A DNA stretch of 64,000 bases from assembly GCA_037013495.1 (NCBI GenBank), contig CM072809.1, forward strand, positions 1-64,000, read 5' to 3'. The position numbers and the translations under genes were made by a program. Position 1 is the first letter of the stretch; each line of letters begins with the position of its first letter. Under the pieces are notes generated by a model. It had not been told where the DNA came from and ran no database searches. It was given only the letters and a program-made list of their open reading frames with translations. Source of the DNA: Hippophae tibetana (lineage: Eukaryota; Streptophyta; Magnoliopsida; Rosales; Elaeagnaceae). This document shows, in pieces, positions 37,874 to 47,103 of this stretch.

Positions 37874-39900
37874 TGATAACTATATTTTATACAGTTATTT
37901 GTGTCTATTTTATTAATTATAATTGCTAGTTCTTTACATTTTTAGTTAATTTTTAATTAATTAAATTAATATTTATTATTAGTTTTTAATAAATATATTT
38001 TCAAGAAAATTAATGAATTTTAATAAAAAAATGGACTTAATTGCAATTATAAAAAGCTTAACAATTAATTTGAATTAAAATTGGGTGAAATTGCAAATAT
38101 CAAAAATTTGGAAGTTAATTTGAATTAAATTTATGGGTCAAAATGTAATTAATAAAAGTTGAATTTCCTGCGTAGGAGAAGGAGCCACTCGCGACATTCA
38201 CAACGCCCAACACACACCGTTCGATCTCCATATCAACGGTCAAGATCTGGCGCGTGTAATCCAGACGCGACAAAAGAGAGTGGACCTGGTATTCCCGAAG
38301 CACATGGCTCGATGCCGAGTGGGGCCCACCTACTGCGCAGGTTGGAAAGCAGGGTGGGACCCATATGTCGGTTGCACAGAAGTTTCTTCCGAGGTGCATC
38401 GCTCACCGTTGGATCAGTTGAACGGTCCAGATTTAAGCGCGTGGAATCAAGTTGTCGCGTACCGAGCAGCTTGCCTACACTCTCATGCGACGCGGTTCAT
38501 CGCATCAGAGTGCGTTATCGCATTCCACCGAATAAAAAGAAGCCACGTGTTTCCTCAATCTTCCAATGAATCATATGACGTCACGTGGCATGTGTTTGGT
38601 AAAATAAAAACACAAAAACGACACCCACTCACCAGCTCTTTCTCCGTCGCCACGTGTTGAAGCCAATTGTCGCGCACTTCCAATGCGATAAGATCTTATG
38701 CGACGCGGTCCTGCTATTCTCCATACGCTCGTTCTTCCTACCGAATGAAAGGTTTCCACGTGTATCTTTATATATCGTAGCCAATAAATTGATGACACGT
38801 AGCACGCGTTTAAAGAAAAAAATCAGAAAAGCGCACAACGGTTTTCACGCATGTTATTTATTTTAATTCTTCCCATGTATTTTTGTCCCCCAATACATGT
38901 ATTTTGATAAAAAAAAATATTATATAAGAGGATATATTTGGACGCGAGAAAAAAGTTGAGGAGTTTAGTTTTTAAGTTTTTCATTTTTCTATTTTTGAGT
39001 TCAAGTTTTAGTTTCTTTCTGCGTGTTTTCTACACACGCAGAAACTTTTATTTGACATTTTTGTGTTGTATTTTCTTAGGAAATAGGGAGAAAGAAGACA
39101 ACGAAGAAGAAGGAAAGGGAAGAAATTTATTTTTCATTGAGGAATCGTGAAAAAGTTTCTCCTAATCTTTTTTCTTTTAAATTTTATTTCTCTGAAATGT
39201 TTGATTATTGTTGTGTTATAATTTTAATTTTTGCTATGAACTAATTTATTTGTTCTAGGGTTGTAGTGTAGCTTAAATGATGAAACTTGAATTAATTATT
39301 TTTGAATGATTTATGGAACGGTTTTAAGTTGTTTATTTTATTTGTGCTTAATATTTTTAATTATCGGAAGACTAATTAATTGATCTGTGACACTTAAATA
39401 AACTTGGAAAAGGCATTTTTGTGTGTTGCTCGCGATAAAATAATGTATATATATAAGGGATAAGATATACTTTTATTGTATGTGTATCTATTTGAGAACT
39501 TAAAACTTAATAAATCTGGTTGAATTTAATTCTCATAGGAATATAGTGAATTATTTGAGCGAGATGTGTCTGTATGGAGCTCGGAAGAGATATATGGATA
39601 AATTAGGAGTTCTTGGTTAACAACTTAAAATACGAGAACATAAATGAAGAGAAAATAAAATGTTCAAGTGGATTAATTTGGTGAAACTACAATCCTAGAA
39701 TTTTCTTTCAAACTATTATAAAAATTAGTTAGTCAAACATCATAAAATTATCGAACATTTGGATAAATTCAGGTTAAAATAATTTTAGTAATTAACGAAC
39801 ACTAGTAACAAATCTCCGTGGGAACGATATTTTACTTATCATATTATTACTTGTGACCGTGTATATTTGTACGATTTTATGTTATCTAAAAGAGACAATA
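37874..39900 (+). repeat. Element W right LTR
   Basis: About 2,027 bp, starts TGATAACTATATTTTATACAG directly after the polypurine tract and ends AGAGACAATA. It contains the same GC-rich, G-box-dense segment (38160-38850: GCCACGTGTTTCC, GTCACGTGGCATG, CGCCACGTGTTG, TTCCACGTGTATC). The last bases read ATA where the left LTR has ACA. Confidence 0.93.
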
Positions 39901-39905
39901 GTTGT

Positions 39906-40073
39906 TTACACCTAAAAATCCTAGTGTTATTTTATTTTTCACATTATTTTATTTACATGTGATTGCATGTCTAACTATTTGTAAAAACTTTAATTTGCCA
40001 TATTTTTATTAATTATCTATCCATCCCCTCTAGCTAATTAGATTCGTAACTAAAAAACTTTCAATTGGCATAA
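39906..40073 (+). repeat. Element X left LTR, last part
   Basis: Continues the X LTR after the W insertion: TTACACCTAAAAATCC through CTAGCTAATTAGATTCGTAAC to ACTTTCA. It aligns with 45236-45388 of the right LTR. It is followed directly by the primer-binding-like TTGGCATAAGA. Confidence 0.85.
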
Positions 40074-40099
40074 GAAAGATTCAGTGCATATACTTAGTA

Positions 40100-42186
40100 T
40101 TACCTAGGACCTTATTATAGATCATTTGAGTGAGGATTCCTTTACAACCTATGCTCTCTTCTTTGATGGGTCTAACTACTCATACTAAAAGACTCATATG
40201 AAATCCTTTCTACATTTTATAGATGAGAGTGTTTGAAACTATATTATTGGTTAAGAACCACTTACGTTTACCAAAGATAAAGTTCTCACACTTAAACCTA
40301 GAAATGAATAGACTACTCAAGATAAATATGTTGGTAACTAGAATAAAAAGGGTATTAATACTATTTTTTGTGCTATGTTTGTTGATGAGTTATATCATAT
40401 TTCTAATGTTGATATTGTTAAGCATACTTGAGATATTTGAATGGTTTCCCACGAGGGCACCACACAAATTAAATGAACTAGACTTTATATGCTTAGTACT
40501 CAATTAGAAAACCTTAAGATGAAAGAAGATGAGGCCTTTTTCGAATTCTATGTTAAATAATGCAATATTACTAACACATTTGTTGATCTTGAAGAGAAAA
40601 TTAATGATTTTAGGATAGTTCAAAAGATTCTTTACTCATTAATAGATCGCTTCCATGCAAAGGTCACTGTCATTTATAAAAGTAAAGATATAGACACCAT
40701 CAAAATTAAGGAACATGTTGAGAACAAAGGTGTAATTTCCAAAACCTCCTTATTGATGATGGTGATAGTGAGAATGTTGAGAGCGATGAAGAATTCATAC
40801 TCTTAGTCAAAATACTCAAGAAAACTTTCAACTAGAACAATTTATAGAGTAACTGGTAATCAAGATGTTTAAGGGATTAAAATAGAAGAGAACTCAAATC
40901 TATGAGTTCCAATGATAAGAAATCGAAACCCATTGGACCTCAATGTTTTGAATGTATGAGTTTTGGTCATATTGTAGCTTAATGTACTAAAAAAAAGAAC
41001 TATAAGAGCTTTCAATGCTATCTTTAGCAACTCAGAAAGTGACAATGACGATTCTAATGACTCAAAAAATTATGGCACCAACTACCAAGCATTTACTTCA
41101 ACTATTGATGGACACTCTAATGAATCTAACATTGGCTCAGCTAATGAGAAAAGTGATTTTAAATTCCTACTTATAAAATTTAATACTAATAACACTAAGA
41201 AACTATTTATAGATTTATTAGGTTGTAAGAAAGAAAAAGATAGGTTACTAGTAGAAGTAACCAAATTGAATGATAAATTCAAATCCTATGAAGTAAATTT
41301 CTTTATGTTTGAAAAATAAAAAAAATTGAGTTGTCTGAACATATTAATGGTTTGAGTTTAAGTCTTTTATGTTTGAAATAAGAAAATAACAAGCTTGCTA
41401 CAGATAATAAAAAATTGGTGCAAAAGCTTAAAGAATCATATGAAGCTGTGAAAATGTTAACTATTGGAGTTGAAAGATTAAACAAAGTTCTTGACTATGG
41501 AAAATATTTTAGAAACTAGAAAGGGTTAGGATATGTAAATGGACACACTATACCATCTTCATCAAAATCAACCGAGTTTGTAAAACCTTCAAACATGTCC
41601 TTCTCACATGCTACACCTTCATCATCAAGAATTGATTTGGTAAGGCCTTTTAATCCTATTTATATTGTCACTTATTATGTACCAAAAACCATTACATCTA
41701 TAATAGAAAAAAACTATTAAGTTTATGCATGTCTATTATCATTGTGGTAGAAAATATCATATAAGTCCAAGTGTAGATTTTTGTTAACTACTGCCCATAT
41801 TAATAATTCTTTCCAAGCTTCTAGTTATAGGACTCACAATTATCACACATCTATGAATATTATGTCAAATAATTATATTAGAAAGCATGAAGTCGTTATT
41901 TCAAAGATGCAAGTGAAACTCAATACATTTAATTTTAGGATTAATTATAATCGTCCTACCATGCATGTTGTATCTTCATGTAAGATGAATGTAAAATCTA
42001 AAAGTAATGATAAGTCCAAGAACATGCCTATAAAGACTAAAAAAGTTGAGTTCCAACACAAATAAATATATAAACTAAGATTCAAGTGAAGATAGTTTCA
42101 CCAGATTATAGGAGAATTTCATAGTGTAAAATATATTTTCCTATGAGCATTATATAGTGAAAGAGAGGTTTTTTCATACAAATATG
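40100..42186 (+). pseudogene. Copia gag remnant of element X
   Basis: A broken Copia gag: FLHFIDESV with a stop at the next codon near 40210, a UBN2-type core around 40560-40720 (LIDRFHAKVTVIYKSKD), a first zinc knuckle near 40945-40985 (CFECMSFGHIVA, stop, then C), an acidic Ser/Asp-rich stretch (41030-41100), a coiled-coil-like stretch (41210-41510) and a second knuckle remnant near 41730 (YYHCGRKYHIS). Several stops and frame changes are present. Protease, integrase and reverse transcriptase are absent before the polypurine tract at 42187. Confidence 0.8.
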
Positions 42187-42200
42187 CCAAATGGGGAGAT

Positions 42201-43148
42201 TGTAAGGTTTATGAGTATTGATGATATTCATAAACAAAACACTAATTATAATTTTAGTTTATAGGTGAGTCTTTCAAGAACACTTTTCAAGCCAAAGAAA
42301 CTATCAAGCTCTAACAAACACATCTAAGGTTTATATATGTTGTTATGCACGTTAGATTTCATATTAGATACATAGGAACATTTTACCTATAGGTCACTCG
42401 GCTGATTAAGACATGTCATGATTGATCAAGGTGAGTAGATTGATTGAGATTTAATGTTCGATCGATTAAGTACTAGATTGATCGAGAAATGGGTAGATCG
42501 ATCTACCAATCTTTGGGATTTATTTTTTAATACCTTAGATCAATTGAAGATCGGTTAGATTGATGGGCTTTTTTAGCTCGATTGATCGAGCTCAACTTAG
42601 ATCGATCGAAAAATTAGGGTTTCAACTTTAACTTAATTGTTTGCACGAGGAAAACATTCTAATTAGTATTTTGTCCCTAATATTTACTACTCTATGAAAT
42701 TTTTAATATACATAATTATAATTGAACTTTAACTTAAGATTAAGGCTTTAACCTTTCAAATATAAAAAAAAAGTAATGCCTTAATTTGTTAAACATTGAT
42801 GGTTGTGTTTGATTGATTGATTGATAAGTCTAATATTTTATGATATTGTGATTAAATGTTCATATAACTTTTTCTTTATTTTGTTTTTTGAATTATTGGA
42901 TCAAATAATAGTGTCTAATATTATAATTATTTGGTTTGATTATTTATCTTTAAAAAACAATCTTTATTGAACTTTTGATTAATATGTATGTTTTATTGTT
43001 ACTAGTGATTTTGATTTATTTGTTATTCTATTAAATTATCTAGGTAAGATTTTTCAATATTTAATCCATTCTAGGATATATATTGTAATTGTGTTTTTAT
43101 GCTAATGGTTCAAGTTCCAACTGAACGGGTTTGATAATTGGTGTGACT
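42201..43148 (+). repeat. Element X right LTR, first part
   Basis: Starts TGTAAGGTTTATGAG after the polypurine tract and aligns with 30915-31920. It keeps a degraded GATCGATC-rich block at about 42400-42610. It is interrupted after GTGTGACT by a family Y solo LTR. Confidence 0.88.
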
Positions 43149-45020
43149 TGATGAGCGAAAACCGGCATTGTCGATTCTTGTCAATACTTTGGTTTTATAT
43201 TTATAAAACTCTCGCAAGTGCACGAATCGTTTCGAAGAAAATGATAAGTATACTCCCAAGGTCGATCTAAGGAAGGAATGTATGTGGTTTTTAATTTATT
43301 AATCAAACTTTTAAAAACGAAATTAAATCCTAAACATCATGTCACAATATTTTGGGTTTTGTGTTTTTAATCTACTTACATAAAAATAAACATAGATTCA
43401 ATAAACATTTATGCAAATTTTATTATTTATAATGGTGGAGTATTTATGGATATAATAACTAAGTTAATTATGCTTGCTCATATTATTTAGGTTATTAAAG
43501 ATATGAATTGATATTTATTGATTCTCCCTTTTTTGTATGAATACCACATTTGGCGGGGTTAGATATTCTTTGTTAACTAAACAAATCAATTAACACCTAT
43601 GGGTGGGGTTGATAACTAATTTGGTTAATTAAATTAATTCATTTTTCTAAGAGATTGAAAATGAACCATTTAAATGCCAACTTTGGTGGGGTTAGACAGT
43701 TTAAACTTTATTCAAGGTGTCCAAATTAAACCTAAGAATTTAGTTATCCGAGTACTAACTTTCAAGTTTTAAAACCACTACTAAAAACATGTTGTCAATA
43801 CATTTTCAGATAATAATTCTTATAAAAACTTTTGAAATAGAGTTTCACTCTAACTACCGGGCGATTGTACCAACAAATAAAAGAGCACTACTCTAAATCA
43901 GACCGGATAACTAAACCTTAAAATCTAATTTTCAGGTTTAAGTTTGTAATGAAAAATAATATATTTCTCTCTAACATTCTTAATATAAAATCTTGAATAA
44001 AAACAAAATCAATTCATTTTAGAGATTTTCACCTATTTAATATTTCGCAAGCATAACAACGTTATTATTACATCATGATTATAAACAGCCAGCAGAGTTA
44101 AATTTAATCACAGATAAATTAAATATAATATGTAAGAATAAAGCATAAAAAATAACTGTAAAGAAAATAAAATCCTTATAGAACTTCGATGCTATTCCCA
44201 TTGCTGGAAAACCTCTAAGCGAAATTTGCACTCCCATTTATTGAATCAAAAAGCTAATAAATTACAAAAAACATAACTAGTTCTTCCCAAAAAGGGAAGA
44301 ACTCTAAAACTAAGAGAAATTAACTAAGAAAAGCTAAAAACTAAGAAAAACTAAAAATCTAAGAAAAGAGAGAAATAAAGAGAGAAAAGAATGTATTTTG
44401 AGGTGTGTTTAGAAGTGAAGGGAAGTAGGGTATTTATAGGTGAGGATGGAGAGAAAAAGTGAGTGAAAAAATGTTAAAAAAATGTGAAAAAGTGGAGTGC
44501 ATTTGCTGAGGTCATTGATGACATCAGCATGATGTCATGGGGGCGGTTGCGTGCAAAAATGGGGCGAAATGGGCGTCGGTGCGCGCGGAGGGCAGCTGGG
44601 CGCACGGAAGGGCAGGTACTGCGCACACGGGAGCAGGAGCTGTGCGCGCGGGCGCACGCGGATCTGGAACTGGGCGCGCGCGGCTTGGCGCGGACGTGGG
44701 GCGCTGCGCGCGCGGTGGCACGATTTTCTCCTTTTTGACATTTTTGACCTTTTTGACCCATTTTGTCAAATTTTTCCATATTTGTTGACATTTCCCTATT
44801 TATTTATTAATATATTTGTGATGTATTGCTTTCAGTATTCCTCTTTGAGTCTTTAAGTTACGTTTTTAAGCTAAAATACCTGAAAAACAATAAAAATACC
44901 TGTGATTTCGAAAAAGACAAATTTATATAAATATATGATAAAACATATAAATATATATATTTTTAATTAATTAATGTGCATAAAATCATGGTTATTTTAG
45001 TGCTTTTTGAGCACTCATCA
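43149..45020. mobile_element. Solo LTR, family Y copy 2, TSD TGACT
   Basis: A 1,872 bp segment from TGATGAGCGAAAACC to GAGCACTCATCA, flanked on both sides by the perfect duplication TGACT (43144-43148 and 45021-45025). The left LTR of X shows the uninterrupted target GTGTGACTCGGTATT, an empty-site control. It is collinear with copy 1 at 19657-21410, with a longer GC-rich patch (44550-44720: GCGCGCGG, GGCGCACGCG) that gives chance open frames on both strands. Confidence 0.93.
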
Positions 45021-45025
45021 TGACT

Positions 45026-45388
45026 CAAGTTTATCGAAACATTGGTTTGGATTTGCACACCTTGCTTGTAAAGTCTGTGAAAGAAAGTAGAGTCTTGTAA
45101 GTAGGTTACTTTGGGACATTATCTTGGTAAGCAGTTTGAGTTCTAGCCTTGTGATAGAGCATTATTTTCATGGTGCATAGTCAAATGATCCGGTGGACCA
45201 ATGGTTTTTTTCTCTTAGGTCATTATTATGACCTAAGTTGTTTCTACCTAAAAACTGTGCATGCTATTTTATTTTTTTTTACATGTGATTGCATGTTTGA
45301 CTGTTTGTGAAAATTTTAATTTATCATATTTTCGCTAATTATATATTCATCTCTTTAGCTAATTAGATTTGTAACTAGACAACTTTCA
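45026..45388 (+). repeat. Element X right LTR, last part
   Basis: Continues CAAGTTTATCGAAAC through ACATGTGATTGCATG and CTAGCTAATTAG... to ACTTTCA at 45388. It also gives the empty-site version of the W target (GACCTAAGTTGTTTCTACC near 45232-45250). Confidence 0.88.
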
Positions 45389-45610
45389 AATTTAAAGGAG
45401 GCTATTAAAGTGTGACACATGTATTTCTTTATCATGTTAAGTAGTTACTATAGTTAGCTAGAATTTATGCTACATAAGCATATACATTAGCTAGCTTACT
45501 ATAAATACATCATTGCATCATTATAACTTCGTTCAGTTAGCAATCACATATTCATTGAATCATTCCCTTTATCTCTCTCTTGTTTGTTGGTAATGGGTTA
45601 CTCACAACAT
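45389..45610 (+). mobile_element. Copia element Z 3' end and 3' LTR remnant
   Basis: After the X insertion the sequence resumes with AATTTAAAGGAGGC, a polypurine-tract-like run, then TATTAAAGTGTGACACATG, the start of an LTR-like segment with a TATA-type ACTATAAATACATC at about 45500 and a CT-rich end near 45580. Its position directly downstream of the interrupted Copia pol makes it the rest of Z. The right boundary is approximate and no matching 5' LTR was found. Confidence 0.55.
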
Positions 45611-46960
45611 TGTCAAGAGCTACAATTCTCGTCTAAGTCTCCGATTGCAAGAAAAATCGTGACTTTATGCATCGAGAGAAAAAAGTTATACAATCTTAAC
45701 CGCTTTCATCTAGAAAAAAAGTATTCAAAGATCAACTATTTGAATATTTAATCCAAGTAAATCCTAGAAACATATAATGGATCGGGTCAAAACCCTATAT
45801 ATAAGAGAAAAAAAGAAGATCCATTTAGGCTTACGTGGGATATATTTTCAATTTCTATGAACTGTGTATACTTCAAAAGCAAGTAACTACTTGATGAAAC
45901 TTTGAATACAATGTTATCCTCACATTTTCCTTTTCTTTCTTTATGTTCTTCTTTCCCATCAACTTTCTCTTTATGTTCTTCTTTCCTCACTCTAATATAC
46001 ATATATAGGGATGACAAAAAAATATACTAAATCGAAACTCCATAGATATTTGTTCCATGTGATCAAGCCATATAGAAACATATCACCTTAAGTTAGATTG
46101 GATCATGATTCATGTATAAGATCAACACAAATCAATCTGAAACCAAATCTTTTTAAAATTATTTAAAAAATTCTAATTTTTACAATTATTTATTTGAAAA
46201 AAATTACATTATATTTCTGTCTTATATTTTCATAAATCTAATTTATTCTTTCTTACATTTTTCATAAATCTAGCTTAAATTTGTTAAACTAAAATTCAAA
46301 TCTCACCATACTTTATTTGTTTCTTTTTATATTTCTTCTATAGTTAACCAATATTAATCCTTCATAATTTTTTAGTAATTAACTTAAATCTCATTTTTTA
46401 ATTTTTATTTGTAAATAAAAGAAAATCCCATTAATTTTAGATAGAATTAAGTTAATAATGTTAAATTTTTTATTATAAAATTTTGAATTTTTTTGAAATA
46501 TGATTACAACATTAATGAAAAATGTTGAAATATACTTATAATGTTAAATATGTTTGAGAAAAAAGGAACAATTGAGATCGAAAAATATATATTCTTTGAT
46601 CCATAGATTAATACTTAATTCTTTTAATTTGATCCACAAATTAAAAAAATTGATCAAATACACATGCATCACACGTTTGTATCCACTATTTAGTATGTAA
46701 TAACAAGCTCATATAACTATTATGTATCATATTTTTATTTTTAATTTTAATATTTTAATAAAAAAATAACATTTATAACACTTATTAAAATTTATAATCA
46801 TAAAAATAATATCACTTATATATTTTTATTTAAAAAATTTTAATTCAAAAATTTATATTAAACATCAATTAATTAAATAACATTTATATTGAATTTAAAT
46901 CATTTAAATCGGTTTCGAAACAAATTGTATTATGTTGAATGTTATTTATTTTTGTTTATA
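45611..46960. other. AT-rich intergenic region, no gene seen
   Basis: AT-rich sequence upstream of the coiled-coil gene. A CT/GA-rich tract at about 45920-46000 gives a chance minus-strand frame. The segment at 46010-46150 (GGGATGACAAAAA, then GGATCATGATTC and CAATCTGAAACC) and the segment at 46570-46700 (TTTGATCCA motifs) resemble dispersed repeat fragments. No domain-bearing frame is present. Confidence 0.5.
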
Positions 46961-47039
46961 CCGTATTACCGCCACGCTAGGATTGGTGTAGGCGAATTTT
47001 ATACTTCCTTTACAAAGGGTCCAAGGTTCTGCATCTTTT

Positions 47040-47046
47040 TATATAT
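47040..47046 (+). promoter_or_regulatory. Putative TATA box of coiled-coil gene
   Basis: TATATAT in CTTTTTATATATGC lies 58 bases before the start codon at 47104, leaving room for a short leader. It follows a less AT-rich segment (46965-47030). Signal-based only. Confidence 0.35.
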
Positions 47047-47103
47047 GCTTTGCATTCCGGAAAAAGATTTATTTCGTGAGCTTGCAGATCAAACTCGGGA
47101 TTC

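Larger units (their letters stand above)
32131..39905 (+). mobile_element. Athila-like gag-protease element W with full LTRs
   Basis: The element is 32136-39900, flanked by GTTAT (32131-32135) and GTTGT (39901-39905), a 5-bp target duplication with one change. Two LTRs of about 2.03 kb start TGATAACT and end ACAACA/ACAATA. A primer-binding site matching the tRNA-Asp type (TGGCGATGTTGCCGGGGA) is at 34171-34188 and a polypurine tract (AAGTTTAGGGGTG) at 37861-37873. The interior codes for gag and protease and has no reverse transcriptase, RNase H or integrase, so it is a non-autonomous Ty3/Gypsy element of the Athila type. The paralogous X LTR at 45230 shows the empty target (CTAAGTTGTTTC). Confidence 0.92.
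30915..45388 (+). mobile_element. Non-autonomous Copia element X with two nested insertions
   Basis: LTRs run 30915-32135 plus 39906-40073 on the left (about 1.39 kb in total) and 42201-43148 plus 45026-45388 on the right (about 1.31 kb). The primer-binding-like TTGGCATAAGA follows the left LTR at 40075 and resembles the plant initiator-Met site TGGTATCAGA. A Copia-style polypurine tract CCAAATGGGGAGAT precedes the right LTR at 42187-42200. The internal part, about 2.1 kb, carries only gag. X sits in the 3' end of Copia element Z and was itself hit by W and by a family Y element. Confidence 0.85.

Noticed and set aside
38159..38660. Open frames of 126-136 codons in 38.2-38.7 kb and counterparts at 32.4-33.1 kb
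   Set aside because: They are in the GC-rich part of the W LTRs, occur in several frames at once, and are broken differently in the two LTR copies. No domain is recognisable.
44474..44856. Overlapping open frames on both strands in a GC-rich patch, up to 105 codons
   Set aside because: They lie inside the family Y solo LTR, arise from GC-rich GCGCGC-type sequence with few stops, and are repetitive Arg/Ala/Pro-rich without any domain. The paralogous LTR at 20830-21108 has only a different, shorter frame.
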